Assembly (NCBI GenBank): GCA_902362595.1
Contig: CABIXF010000007.1
Coordinates: 62,001-126,000, forward strand
DNA length: 64,000 nucleotides
Direction of reading: 5' to 3'
Source: Bacteroidaceae bacterium
GTDB lineage: Bacteria; Bacteroidota; Bacteroidia; Bacteroidales; Bacteroidaceae
The notes under the pieces were generated by a model. The model saw only the letters and a list, made by a program, of their open reading frames with translations. It searched no databases and had not been told where the DNA came from. Each line of letters begins with the position of its first letter. Position 1 is the first letter of the stretch. The translations under genes were made by a program, and so were the position numbers. Below are positions 1-9,336 of this stretch, piece after piece.

Positions 1-1516
1 TCCCGTTGTGGTCGTCGAGCGAGAGGTGTCCGTTGAACCCGCCCGGCTTGAAGTCGCCGTTCAGCGCGATGTGCTGATACTGGTAATGGTTGTACTCAAG
101 AGACGAAATCTCTCCCTTGATGTGCGATTCCAGCTGGTTGTTGCGGTATTGCAGTCCCTTCAGCTCCAGGTCGAACGAGGTCTTCCCGAGTTCCTCCTTG
201 GCCAGCAGTTTCCCCAGCTCGAACTCTTGGGTCGAGATGCGTCCCGAGTAGCTTTTCTGCAAGGTCAGCGTGTCGGTGTGCATGGTCACGTTGGCGTTGA
301 GCTGTCCCGGACGGCTCTTGACGGTACCGTGGGCGGTGATGCGTGAGGGATAGCCCGACACGTCGCCCTGGAACTGGATGAATCCGAGGCGCTGGATGAG
401 GTCGGGCAGGTTCGTTTCTGCCCCTTTCAGGTTGTGGAACAGCCAGGGAAGGGCTTTCTCGCTGACATCGGCCTGGGTGATTTCGCCGAAGAAATAAGGT
501 GACTTGACAGACTGATTGGCGTCCATCATCCCCTGTGCGCGCAGAATCAGCTCCTTCTGGGGACTGGCCAGGTAGAAGTGGGTGCAGCGGAACTGCCGTC
601 CCTTGCCGCGGAACGTCGCGTCGATGTGGATGGAGTCCTGGAAGTGCGTCAGTGCCGGGACGAAATACGACAGGTCGGCCGGTGTGACAGAGGCCCGCAG
701 GTTGCCCATGTAGTTCACCGGATTCTCCGGCGACGTCAGCAGGTGCGGGTCCTTGAGATTGCCCGTAGCCGACAGCGTGTCGATGCACACGAAGGTAGAC
801 GGCAGGTGGAGAGTCAGCTCCTGCAGGTAGATGCCCTGCGGATTGGCCGTCACCTTGAGGGCAAACTTCTTCAGGCGGAAGCCGCTCTGTTCGTTGAAGC
901 TCATGCGCCGGATTTGGGCGTTGAGCGAGTCTTTCTGCAAGGCCTTCAAGGAGAGGGTGGCCGAAAGCTCACTGATGCCGATGTGGCTGGAGTTGAATTT
1001 CCGGGGGGTGACCGCTTCCGAGAGGACATCGTAGTGCACCTGTCCGCGGCGAATCAGTACGGAGTTGATGCGCAGGTCGAGGGGGCTTTCCTGCTTCGTG
1101 CTGTCTTTGGAAGCAAAGGCGTCGATGAGAAACTGGCAGTTCAGCGGGGCATCCGGAGTGGGACGGCTCAGACGGGCGTCCAGACCGAACAGCTGGATGC
1201 TGCTGATGCGAATCTGCTTGCGGAAAAGCGAGGGAATGTCTATCTTGACGGAGAAACGCGAGATGCCCAGCAGGTCTTTTCCCTGCCGGTCCTTGATGCG
1301 CACGTTCTGGATGACCACGCGGTTCAACAAGCCCAGGTCGACGTTGCCGATGCGGACCTCGGCCTGCACCAGCCGGGAAAGCTCACGGGCCGCATACGTA
1401 CTGACACGATGCTGCACCGCCGGAAGGCTGAACAGGGCAATCAGGCCGAAATAAAGAATCAGTGCGGAAATGACCGTGAGGCGTATGGCTTGTTTTATGC
1501 GCGTGAATCTACTCAT
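1..1516 (-). CDS. TamB-like translocation/assembly module protein, 5' part
   Basis: The minus-strand frame is open from an ATG at 1516 to the left window edge, so only the N-terminal ~505 residues are seen. Residues 1-40 hold a short basic stretch and one hydrophobic segment (LTVISALILYFGLIALFSLP), as expected for an inner-membrane anchor. What follows is a long periplasmic region rich in alternating hydrophobic residues, with AsmA/TamB-like phrases such as VRIGNVDLGLLNRVVIQNVRIKD and repeated 'G.L......D' beta-strand patterns. TamB and AsmA-like proteins form beta-taco bridges for lipid transport between the two membranes; Bacteroidetes homologues usually exceed 1400 residues. The family call rests on layout and residue pattern, not on a catalytic motif. 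It is divergent from the nhaC-like gene. Long plus-strand ORFs over it are antisense shadows. Confidence 0.75.
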   Translation of the reverse strand, partial: MSRFTRIKQAIRLTVISALILYFGLIALFSLPAVQHRVSTYAARELSRLVQAEVRIGNVDLGLLNRVVIQNVRIKDRQGKDLLGISRFSVKIDIPSLFRKQIRISSIQLFGLDARLSRPTPDAPLNCQFLIDAFASKDSTKQESPLDLRINSVLIRRGQVHYDVLSEAVTPRKFNSSHIGISELSATLSLKALQKDSLNAQIRRMSFNEQSGFRLKKFALKVTANPQGIYLQELTLHLPSTFVCIDTLSATGNLKDPHLLTSPENPVNYMGNLRASVTPADLSYFVPALTHFQDSIHIDATFRGKGRQFRCTHFYLASPQKELILRAQGMMDANQSVKSPYFFGEITQADVSEKALPWLFHNLKGAETNLPDLIQRLGFIQFQGDVSGYPSRITAHGTVKSRPGQLNANVTMHTDTLTLQKSYSGRISTQEFELGKLLAKEELGKTSFDLELKGLQYRNNQLESHIKGEISSLEYNHYQYQHIALNGDFKPGGFNGHLSLDDHNG

Positions 1517-1539
1517 CTATTTTTTCTGCAATTAGTAAA

Positions 1540-1547
1540 CAAAAGTA
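1540..1547 (-). promoter_or_regulatory. -7 element of the TamB-like gene
   Basis: The minus strand reads TACTTTTG, a full match to the Bacteroides -7 consensus TAnnTTTG, 24 bases before the ATG at 1516. No clear TTTG lies at the -33 distance, so the call rests on the -7 box and its position. Confidence 0.5.
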
Positions 1548-1771
1548 CAAATAACCGACGAAGAAAGTGGACATCGGAAAGGGTTATTAGCAGTTTTTAA
1601 GTTTTGCAGAAAGCTTTGTTTGTCTGTTTTTGCGGTAATAAAATTCTATTTTTATTCATTTTTACATTGAAAATGCAAATAAAAATAGAATTTATGCGGA
1701 TATTTGAAAAAATATTCGGAAATTTGTGCCGTTTTTAGGAAACCATAGATTATTGAACATAGATTGACGAA

Positions 1772-3220
1772 ATGACACAGAAACTGAAAATTCCTTCTCC
1801 GCTGGCTTCGTTGTTGCCGGTGCTGGTCCTGGTGGTCCTGCTTTTTTTTACCATTCGCCTGCTGGGAGCCGATGCGCTGGGCGGGGGCAGTCAGATTTGC
1901 CTGCTGCTGACGACGGCCTTGTGTGCCGCCATGGGCATGGGGCGTTACGGGGTGGCCTGGAGAGATATTGAGCATGCCATTGTGAACAACATTGCAGGGG
2001 TGAGTTCCGCCCTGATTATTCTACTGATTATCGGTGCGCTGTCGGCAGCCTGGATGCTGGGTGGCGTAGTACCTACGCTGATATATTACGGTGTACAGAT
2101 TATCCATCCGAAATTTTTCCTGGTGTCGTGCTGTGCGATTTGTGCCGTGGTATCGGTCATGACCGGCAGCTCGTGGACCACGATAGCCACCATCGGCATT
2201 GCCCTGATGGGCATCGGCAAGGCACAGGGATTCGACGAGGGCTGGATTGCCGGAGCCATCGTGTCGGGAGCGTACTTCGGCGACAAGGTGTCTCCACTTT
2301 CGGACACGACCATCCTGGCTTCGTCGGTGACGGACACCCCGCTGTTCACGCACATCCGTTACATGATGTACACCACGGTGCCCTCCATCGTGATTGCCCT
2401 GGCGATTTTTACGGTGGCCGGTTTTTCGCACGAGGCCACGGACAGTTCGCAGATGGCGGTGTTTACCACCGGACTGGCCGAGCGTTTCCACATCACCTTC
2501 TGGGTCTTGCTGGTGCCGGTAGTGACGGGTATCCTGATTGCCCGGAAGGTGTCGTCCATCATCACGCTGTTTGTGTCGACGGCACTGGCTGTGGTTTGCA
2601 TGCTGGTGTTTCAGACCGACGTGCTGCGGGAGGTGGCCGGCGAGGGAGTGTCTGGTGCCGAAGCGTTGTATAAAGGAGTGCTGCTGGCTTTGTCGGGCGG
2701 CACGTCTGTGCAGGCCTCCAGTCCGGAACTGACGGAACTGATTGCCACCCGCGGCATGGGCGGCATGATGGACACGGTGTGGCTGATTCTCTGTGCCATG
2801 TGCCTGGGCGGGGCGATGACGGCCTGCGGCATGCTGGGCAGCATTACGCGGATGTTCGTACACCTGACCCATAAGCTAGCGGGAACGGTGACGGCTACGG
2901 TGGCCTCCGGCCTGTTTCTGAACCTGGCCACGGCCGACCAGTATATTTCGATTATCCTCACCGGAAACATGTTTAAGGATATTTACCAGAAGAACGGATA
3001 CGAGTCGCGTCTGCTGAGCCGTACGACGGAAGATGCCGTGACGGTGACCAGTCCGCTGATTCCCTGGAACACGTGCGGCATGACGCAGGCCACCATCTTG
3101 AGCGTGCCTACGCTGGTGTACCTGCCGTACTGCTTCTTCAACCTGCTCAGTCCGCTGATGAGCATCTTCGTGGCGTGCATCGGCTACAAGATTGTGCGTC
3201 CGGCCAAGCACAAGGAATGA
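1772..3220 (+). CDS. nhaC: Na+/H+ antiporter, NhaC family
   Basis: A 482-residue polytopic membrane protein with about 11-12 hydrophobic segments from residue 10 onward. NhaC-type signs are the conserved region around GSSWTTIATIGIALMGIG (about residues 134-151), followed by GAYFGDKVSPLSDTT, the polar intramembrane stretch typical of NhaC antiporters, and a late LNLATADQYISIIL segment. It should exchange Na+ for H+ at the inner membrane; some family members instead carry malate/lactate or organic acids, so the substrate is not certain. The ATG at 1772 directly precedes the first basic/hydrophobic segment. The C1 peptidase gene starts 23 bases after its stop, suggesting co-transcription. A Na+-pumping NQR lies 6 kb away, consistent with a sodium economy. 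Confidence 0.85.
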   Translation: MTQKLKIPSPLASLLPVLVLVVLLFFTIRLLGADALGGGSQICLLLTTALCAAMGMGRYGVAWRDIEHAIVNNIAGVSSALIILLIIGALSAAWMLGGVVPTLIYYGVQIIHPKFFLVSCCAICAVVSVMTGSSWTTIATIGIALMGIGKAQGFDEGWIAGAIVSGAYFGDKVSPLSDTTILASSVTDTPLFTHIRYMMYTTVPSIVIALAIFTVAGFSHEATDSSQMAVFTTGLAERFHITFWVLLVPVVTGILIARKVSSIITLFVSTALAVVCMLVFQTDVLREVAGEGVSGAEALYKGVLLALSGGTSVQASSPELTELIATRGMGGMMDTVWLILCAMCLGGAMTACGMLGSITRMFVHLTHKLAGTVTATVASGLFLNLATADQYISIILTGNMFKDIYQKNGYESRLLSRTTEDAVTVTSPLIPWNTCGMTQATILSVPTLVYLPYCFFNLLSPLMSIFVACIGYKIVRPAKHKE

Positions 3221-3243
3221 ACTCATTAAAACCATAAAATATA

Positions 3244-4638
3244 ATGAACCAGAAACACGTAACATTGGCTGCCTGCCTGATGGCTTTCGGGCTGACATTG
3301 CAGGCACAGAATGGAGGCATCTCTCCGGAAATGCTGAAGGAAATTCAGCGCAGTTATCAGAATACAGCTGCCGACAAGGCGATTCGCAATGCCTTGGGCG
3401 GTACCAGCATCAAGCAACTGGCCCTGAACCAGGAAAACCAGCAGGCGGTGGACGCCGATTTCTCCATCAAGGTGGAGTCGAAGGGAATCACCGACCAGCA
3501 GTCGTCGGGCCGCTGCTGGCTGTTTACGGGACTGAACGTGATGCGGGCCAAGGCCATTGCCAAATACGACCTGCCGGGACTGGAGTTCTCGCAGGTATAC
3601 TGTTTCTTCTGGGACCAGCTGGAGAAGTCCAACCTCTTCCTGCAGGGGGTGATTGAAACGGCGGGCAAGCCGATGAGCGACCAGACAGTGGAATGGCTGT
3701 TCAAGCATCCGCTGAGCGACGGAGGTACCTTTACGGGGGTGGCCGACATCGTGACGAAGTACGGACTGGTGCCCAAGGAGGCCATGCCGGAAACGTACAG
3801 CAGTGAGCATACGTCGTATATGTCGTCATTGATTGGACTGAAACTGAAGGAGTTCGGGCTGGAACTGAGAGACCTGTCGGCCAAAGGTGAAAAGACGGCA
3901 GTCATTGAGAAACGGAAGGAAGAGATGCTGGGTACGGTCTACCGGATGCTGGCACTGACCCTGGGCGTGCCGCCGACTTCGTTCGACTACGTGCGCAAGG
4001 ACAGCAAGGGCAAGGTGGTGGAAACAGAGCATCACACACCGATGTCGTTCCTGGAGAAGTATGGCGACAAGAACCTGCTGACTAACTACGTGATGGTGAT
4101 GAACGACCCGTCGCGCGAATACTATAAGTGCTACGAGATTGCCTACGACCGTCACTGCTACGACGGGAAGAACTGGACGTACGTGAACCTGCCGGTGGAG
4201 GAAATCAAGGAGATGGCCATCGCCTCACTGAAGGACAGCACCCGGATGTATTTCTCCAGCGACGTGACCCAGATGGACAGTAACCGCGGACTGCTGGACG
4301 TGCACAATTATGATTTCGATTCGCTGATGGGCACCACTTTCGGCATGGACAAGAAGCAGCGTATCCAGACTTTCGCCAGCATGTCGGCTCATGCCATGAC
4401 GCTGATGGCTGTCGACCTCGACGAGCACGGAAAGCCGAAAAAATGGATGGTGGAAAACAGCTGGGGCCCTTCTGCCGGCTATCAGGGACACCTGATCATG
4501 ACCGACGAATGGTTCAATGAATACATGTTCCGCCTGGTACTGGAAACTAAATACGTGCCGAAGAAAGTGCTCGACATTTTCAAGCAGAAGCCGATACAGC
4601 TTCCGGCATGGGATCCGATGTTTGCGGAAGAAAAATAA
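3244..4638 (+). CDS. Secreted C1-family aminopeptidase (PepC/bleomycin hydrolase type)
   Basis: A 464-residue papain-like cysteine peptidase of the C1B group. The Gln-x-x-Ser-Gly-Arg-Cys-Trp motif (QQSSGRCWLF) puts the nucleophile at Cys91; the catalytic His is His383 (SAHAMTLMAV) and the Asn is Asn405 (MVENSWG). All three catalytic residues are present. Unlike cytoplasmic PepC, it begins with a signal peptide (residues 1 to about 22, ending LTLQAQ), so it probably acts in the periplasm or outside. It follows the NhaC gene by 23 bases. It likely trims peptides, which would suit the SusC/SusD pair downstream if that pair imports peptides, but this link is inference. Confidence 0.9.
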   Translation: MNQKHVTLAACLMAFGLTLQAQNGGISPEMLKEIQRSYQNTAADKAIRNALGGTSIKQLALNQENQQAVDADFSIKVESKGITDQQSSGRCWLFTGLNVMRAKAIAKYDLPGLEFSQVYCFFWDQLEKSNLFLQGVIETAGKPMSDQTVEWLFKHPLSDGGTFTGVADIVTKYGLVPKEAMPETYSSEHTSYMSSLIGLKLKEFGLELRDLSAKGEKTAVIEKRKEEMLGTVYRMLALTLGVPPTSFDYVRKDSKGKVVETEHHTPMSFLEKYGDKNLLTNYVMVMNDPSREYYKCYEIAYDRHCYDGKNWTYVNLPVEEIKEMAIASLKDSTRMYFSSDVTQMDSNRGLLDVHNYDFDSLMGTTFGMDKKQRIQTFASMSAHAMTLMAVDLDEHGKPKKWMVENSWGPSAGYQGHLIMTDEWFNEYMFRLVLETKYVPKKVLDIFKQKPIQLPAWDPMFAEEK

Positions 4639-4712
4639 GCGAAGCGGGGGAAATAACCGTCCCCTGGCTTGTTTTATTGCGGAAAAAATCTTTTCTTTGT
4701 GAAAAGAGTCAT

Positions 4713-4745
4713 TTTGACGGGGCGAGGAGATACCGGGTATCTTCG
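4713..4745 (+). promoter_or_regulatory. Promoter of the first SusC/SusD operon
   Basis: TTTG at 4713-4716 is followed after 21 bases by TATCTTCG at 4738-4745, one base from TAnnTTTG. Transcription would start near 4752, about 20 bases before the ATG at 4773. This rules out the upstream in-frame ATG at 4608. Confidence 0.6.
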
Positions 4746-4772
4746 CGCCCTTTAACCTTAAATAAGTTTGCT

Positions 4773-7523
4773 ATGAACGAGATACGACCAGTTTCCCGAG
4801 CATTGTGCAGTATGCTGTTCCTGGGATGTTTGTGGGGCGGTTTCCCTCTTTGCGTACAGGGACAGAACGGAGAAGACCTGCCGCCTGATTCCATTTATAC
4901 CATTGGTTATGCCCGTGGAAGTCTGAAAAACATTTCCGGCTCGGTGGAGCAGATTACGGAGAAACAGATGAACCGGGAGCTGATTACCAACCCGCTGGAA
5001 GCCATTCAGGGACGAGTGCCCGGCCTTACCATCCTGAAGAGCAACAACGGGATGGCGGCGCTGGAGTCGGTGCGTCTGCGGGGAACGACTTCGCTGACCA
5101 GCGGCAATGACCCGCTGATTATCGTGGACGGGGTGTTGGGCGACCTGACGATGCTGGCTTCGGTCTATCCTGCCGACATCGAGACCTTTACCATCCTGAA
5201 GGATGCGTCGGAGACGGCGCAGTACGGTTCGCGTGGGGCTTCGGGCGTCATCAACATCGTCACCAAGAAGGGACTGGCGGGGAAGACGCGCGTCAACTAC
5301 AACGGCAGCTTCGGAATCTCGCATGCCTACCGCAGACTGGATATGCTGTCGGGGGCGGAGTATCGCCGGCTGGCGGCGGAACACGGGTGGAGCATCCTCG
5401 ACAAGGGGTATGATACGAACTTCCAGAAGGCCATCGAACAGACGGGTTTGCAGCAGAACCACAATATCGCATTTTATGGGGGAGGAGAAGCTTCCAATTA
5501 CAGGGTGTCGCTGGGCTTCCAGAACCGGGAGGGAGTGATCCAGCACGAAGGCATGAAACTGTTTACGGCCAACATGAATATGTCGCAGAAGATGCTCGAC
5601 GGACTGATTGACTGCGAGCTGGGGCTGTTCGGCTCCATGCGGCGCGACCGCACGTTGTTCGACCTGCAGAAGACATTCTATTCGGCGGCGGCTTTCAATC
5701 CTACCTTCCCTGATTTTCCCAACCCGGAGACAGGAGGATGGGACCAGATTACGACGGCCAGCCAGATTACGAATCCGCTGGCCTGGATGGACGTGGACAA
5801 CCGGGAGGAGACTTCTTATTTCAGTGCCCATGCCCGCCTGACGTTCCATCTATGGAAGGATTTGAAGATGGTGCTGTTCGGCTCTTATACGTACAGCACG
5901 ACGGAGAATGCACAGTTTCTGCCGACCACGGTGTGGGGCAACGGACAGGCTTACCGGGGCAACCGCAGGGCGGAGTCCATGCTGGGGAATGCCATGCTGA
6001 CGTACCAGAAGAAGCTGGGAGCGCATTTCCTGGATGTGCTGGCCCTGGGGGAAGTGGAGAAAGACCGCTTTCAGGGATTTTATACGACCACGACCAATTT
6101 CTCATCGAATACGATGGGCTATCACAGCTTGCAGGCGGGGGCCCTGCGTCCCTGGGAGGGGACAGGCTCTTATTACGAAGAGCCGCATCTGGTGTCTTTC
6201 CTGGGACGGGTGAACTATACGTACGACGACCGCTATGTGCTGACGGCCAACTTGCGGACGGATGCTTCTTCCAAGTTCGGACGGAACCACAAATGGGGCG
6301 TGTTCCCGGCCGTGTCGGTGGCCTGGAACGTGACACAGGAGAAGTTCATGCGGCCGTATCGCTGGATAGACAACCTGAAGCTGAGGATGGGCTACGGACT
6401 GGCGGGCAACCAGGGAGGTATTGATTCGTACACCACCCTGTCACTGGTCCGGCCGAACGGGGTGACACCGGTGGGCAACTCGCCGATTGTGACGTATGAA
6501 AGCCTGAAGAATGTCAACCCGAACCTGAAATGGGAGGTGAAGTCGACCTTCAATGCGGGGGTGGACATGGGGTTCTACGGCAACCGCGTGCTGCTTTCGG
6601 TGAACTATTATCTTTCCAAAACCCGGGATATGCTGTATCAGTATGACGTGAGTGTGCCTCCCTTTGCCTACAACAAACTGCTGGCCAACCTGGGCTCCAT
6701 GTGGAACAGCGGTACGGAGCTTTCCATCGGTCTGACTCCGCTGCGTACCAAGGATATGGAGCTGAATATCAACGCCAATGTGACGTTCCAGCGCAACAAG
6801 CTCCTGTCGCTGAGCGGAATCTATGAAGGGGAACAGGTCAGTGCAGCACAGTATACGGCATTGGCAGGACTCAACGGGGCCGGTCTGCACGGTGGGTACA
6901 ACCAGATTGTGTATCAGATTGTGGGACAACCGCTGGGAGTTTTCTATTTGCCGCATTGCGAGGGACTTGTGCCGGACGGAAAGGGGGGATACACCTATCA
7001 GATTGCCGACCTGAACGGGGGAGGCGTGAACCTGGAGGACGGGGAAGACCGTTATGTGGCCGGACAGGCTACCCCCAAGACGCTGCTGGGTTCGAACATC
7101 AGTTTCCGGTACAAGCGTTTCGATGTGTCGCTGCAGATAAACGGGGCATTCGGGCACAAGATTTACAACGGAACGTCTCTGACGTATATGAACATGAACA
7201 GTCTGCCTGACTACAATGTGTTGGCGGAGGCTCCGGCACGGAACATACGCGACCTCACGGCTACGGACTACTGGCTGGAAAGCGGCAATTACGTGAACTT
7301 TGATTACCTCACCGTGGGATGGAACATTCCGCTCCGGAAAACGCGTTACCTGCACGGGGCCCGACTGGCGCTGACCGTCAACAACCTGGGAACCATTTCC
7401 GGATATTCGGGACTGACTCCGCTCATCAATTCCACGCTCGTGGACGAGACTTTCGGGGTGGACGACAAACGGACTTACCCGCTTTCAAGAACCTATATCA
7501 TCAGTTTAAGTCTTAACTTCTAA
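4773..7523 (+). CDS. SusC/RagA-family TonB-linked outer-membrane transporter, short form
   Basis: A 916-residue TonB-dependent transporter. After a signal peptide (about 1-32, ending CVQGQ) comes a TonB-box-like stretch (SIYTIGYARGSLKNISGSV) and then the plug: ITNPLEAIQGRVPGLTI, VRLRGTTSLTSGNDPLIIVDG and ETAQYGSRGASGVINIVTKKG. The rest is a beta-barrel ending in SRTYIISLSLNF with a terminal Phe. The carboxypeptidase-regulatory-like domain that usually precedes the plug in SusC proteins is missing, which explains the shorter length. The start at 4773 is chosen from the promoter and signal peptide. SusD follows by 10 bases. No glycan enzyme lies nearby, so the ligand is unknown; the adjacent secreted peptidase makes a peptide ligand possible. 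Confidence 0.9.
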   Translation: MNEIRPVSRALCSMLFLGCLWGGFPLCVQGQNGEDLPPDSIYTIGYARGSLKNISGSVEQITEKQMNRELITNPLEAIQGRVPGLTILKSNNGMAALESVRLRGTTSLTSGNDPLIIVDGVLGDLTMLASVYPADIETFTILKDASETAQYGSRGASGVINIVTKKGLAGKTRVNYNGSFGISHAYRRLDMLSGAEYRRLAAEHGWSILDKGYDTNFQKAIEQTGLQQNHNIAFYGGGEASNYRVSLGFQNREGVIQHEGMKLFTANMNMSQKMLDGLIDCELGLFGSMRRDRTLFDLQKTFYSAAAFNPTFPDFPNPETGGWDQITTASQITNPLAWMDVDNREETSYFSAHARLTFHLWKDLKMVLFGSYTYSTTENAQFLPTTVWGNGQAYRGNRRAESMLGNAMLTYQKKLGAHFLDVLALGEVEKDRFQGFYTTTTNFSSNTMGYHSLQAGALRPWEGTGSYYEEPHLVSFLGRVNYTYDDRYVLTANLRTDASSKFGRNHKWGVFPAVSVAWNVTQEKFMRPYRWIDNLKLRMGYGLAGNQGGIDSYTTLSLVRPNGVTPVGNSPIVTYESLKNVNPNLKWEVKSTFNAGVDMGFYGNRVLLSVNYYLSKTRDMLYQYDVSVPPFAYNKLLANLGSMWNSGTELSIGLTPLRTKDMELNINANVTFQRNKLLSLSGIYEGEQVSAAQYTALAGLNGAGLHGGYNQIVYQIVGQPLGVFYLPHCEGLVPDGKGGYTYQIADLNGGGVNLEDGEDRYVAGQATPKTLLGSNISFRYKRFDVSLQINGAFGHKIYNGTSLTYMNMNSLPDYNVLAEAPARNIRDLTATDYWLESGNYVNFDYLTVGWNIPLRKTRYLHGARLALTVNNLGTISGYSGLTPLINSTLVDETFGVDDKRTYPLSRTYIISLSLNF

Positions 7524-7533
7524 ACCGCTTGTT

Positions 7534-9165
7534 ATGAAAAGAATATATGTTTTTATATCTGCCGCTTTCAGCCTCCTTGCCGGTGCTTCCTGCAGTGCTT
7601 ATCTCGATGAAAGTCCCAAGGACCGGCTGGACGAGGAAACGGCCTATTCCACGCTGTCGGACGTGCAGCGCAACGGGGTGCTTTCGCTGTACAACTACGT
7701 GGGAGGCTATGTCGACAGTCAGGGACTGCAAGGCACCGGGCGGGGCATATACGACCTGAATACCTTCACCACCGACGAGGCGATGATGCCTACCCGCGGA
7801 GGCGACTGGTATGACGGGGGATTCTGGCAGGGTTTGTACCTGCATCGCTGGGGAGTGAACAACGAGGCCATTTATGCCACTTGGGAATACCTGTACCGCA
7901 CGGTGATTCTGTGCAACGGCTCGCTGGAGAAAATCCAGGCTTTTTCGGCGGCGCATCCCACGGAAGAGGTGGCTCCTTTGGTGGCCGAAGTGCGGGCCTT
8001 GCGGGCGATGTTTTATTATTATATCATGGACCTTTTCGGCAGTGTGCCTCTCATTGAGAAGAGCAGTCCGGCACTTGAAGAGATTGTTCAGGAAAAACGG
8101 TCTAAGGTGTTCTATTTCATCGTGAAAGAACTGATGGATTCCGAACCTTTCCTGAGCTTGGAACGGAGCAATCAGCCGGGAGTCTATTATGGAAGGGTGA
8201 CCCGTCCGGTGGTCTGGTTCCTGTTGGCCAAGCTGGCCCTGAATGCCGAAGTCTATGCCGACGACGACTGGACCGACGGAAGCCGTCCGGACGGGAAATC
8301 GCTCTTTTTCGAAGTGGACGGACAGTCGTTGAATGCCTGGCAGACGGTGTGCCGTTATGGGGAGAAACTGGCGGCTGCCGGATACAGCCTGGAAGAAGAC
8401 TATACGGCCAATTTTGCGGTCTTCAACGAGTCTTCGAAAGAGAATATCTTTGTGATTCCCATGGACAAGACACTGTATGCCAACCAGTTTATCTACCTGT
8501 TCCGCTCGCGCCACTACAACCATGCCAAAGCTTACGGACTGGGAGGGGAAAACGGAGCGTCGGCCACAAAGGAAGTGCTGGAAGCTTTCGGCTACGACAC
8601 GCCGCAGGTGGATGCCCGATTTGACTATTGCTATTTTGCCGGTCCGGTGAACGACCTGGAAGGCCGTCAGGTGATGCTCGACGACGGAGTGACCCCGCTG
8701 GTGTATGAGCCGTGGAAGGTAGCCCTCGACGTATCGGGACAGCCCTGGGAAAAGACCGCCGGAGCCCGGATGAAGAAATACGAGGTCGACCCGACGGCCC
8801 TCAAAGACGGGAAACTGCTGGACAATGACATCGTGCTCTTCCGCTATGCCGACATGCTGCTCATGCAGAGCGAGGCCAAGGTGCGCAACGGAGAGAACGG
8901 CGATGCCGAGCTGAACCGGGTGAGAAGCCGGGTGGGGATGCCTCCGCAGACAGCCACCCTCGACTGTCTGCTGGAAGAACGCATGAGGGAGCTGGCCTGG
9001 GAAGGATGGAGGCGGCAAGACCTCATCCGCTTCGGCCGTTTTACCCGTGCCTACAGCGACCGTCCGCAGCTTCCCGGGGAAGAAAACGGGTATACGACGG
9101 TATTTCCCATCCCCGAAAAGGTGGTCGGCATGAATCCCAATTTATATCAGCATAAGGGATATTAA
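7534..9165 (+). CDS. SusD/RagB-family surface lipoprotein
   Basis: A 543-residue SusD-like nutrient-binding lipoprotein, the lid partner of the SusC gene 10 bases upstream. The lipobox is at LLAGASC, with the acylated Cys at residue 20, followed by SAYLDESPKDRLDEETAYST, the normal SusD N-terminus. Family features include the TPR-like phrase AEVRALRAMFYYYIMDLFGSVPLI and the C-terminal RYADMLLMQSEAKVRNGENG, ...RMRELAWEGWRRQDLIRFGRF and VFPIPEKVVGMNPNLYQHKGY. It is complete. The substrate cannot be read from the sequence. Confidence 0.93.
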   Translation: MKRIYVFISAAFSLLAGASCSAYLDESPKDRLDEETAYSTLSDVQRNGVLSLYNYVGGYVDSQGLQGTGRGIYDLNTFTTDEAMMPTRGGDWYDGGFWQGLYLHRWGVNNEAIYATWEYLYRTVILCNGSLEKIQAFSAAHPTEEVAPLVAEVRALRAMFYYYIMDLFGSVPLIEKSSPALEEIVQEKRSKVFYFIVKELMDSEPFLSLERSNQPGVYYGRVTRPVVWFLLAKLALNAEVYADDDWTDGSRPDGKSLFFEVDGQSLNAWQTVCRYGEKLAAAGYSLEEDYTANFAVFNESSKENIFVIPMDKTLYANQFIYLFRSRHYNHAKAYGLGGENGASATKEVLEAFGYDTPQVDARFDYCYFAGPVNDLEGRQVMLDDGVTPLVYEPWKVALDVSGQPWEKTAGARMKKYEVDPTALKDGKLLDNDIVLFRYADMLLMQSEAKVRNGENGDAELNRVRSRVGMPPQTATLDCLLEERMRELAWEGWRRQDLIRFGRFTRAYSDRPQLPGEENGYTTVFPIPEKVVGMNPNLYQHKGY

Positions 9166-9219
9166 GGAAATTTTTGCTTTCTCCAGGTGACAGAATCGCT
9201 GTTTTGTCATGTAGATTTT

Positions 9220-9270
9220 ACATTTGCCCGCGATATAAAGAAATATTTCTCTAATTCGATGGGCAAATGT
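9220..9270. repeat. Perfect inverted repeat with a nested palindrome before nqrA
   Basis: ACATTTGCCC (9220-9229) and GGGCAAATGT (9261-9270) are perfect 10-base inverted arms. Almost concentric between them is the 12-base palindrome AGAAATATTTCT (9239-9250). It is followed by a T-rich stretch, so it may be the terminator of the SusC/SusD operon, or an operator just upstream of the nqr -7 box. Confidence 0.55.
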
Positions 9271-9293
9271 TCTTTTTTCACTTCTTTTTTCTT

Positions 9294-9301
9294 TAATTTT
9301 G
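9294..9301 (+). promoter_or_regulatory. -7 element of the nqr operon
   Basis: TAATTTTG matches TAnnTTTG fully and lies 35 bases before the nqrA ATG. The -33 region is only T-rich, with no exact TTTG. Confidence 0.55.
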
Positions 9302-9336
9302 CACGCAAAATAGAAAACCATTTTTTATAACCTAAC

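Noticed and set aside
578..1600. A 340-residue plus-strand ORF near the left edge
   Set aside because: The minus-strand frame from 1516 gives a coherent TamB-like protein; the plus ORF runs over it and over the minus-strand promoter.
4608..4772. N-terminal extension of the first SusC gene
   Set aside because: It overlaps the end of the peptidase gene and the promoter at 4713-4745; the signal peptide begins at 4773.
9220..9270. Inverted repeat as an invertible promoter switch
   Set aside because: The arms are only 10 bases and 31 apart, the promoter lies outside them, and no recombinase gene is near.
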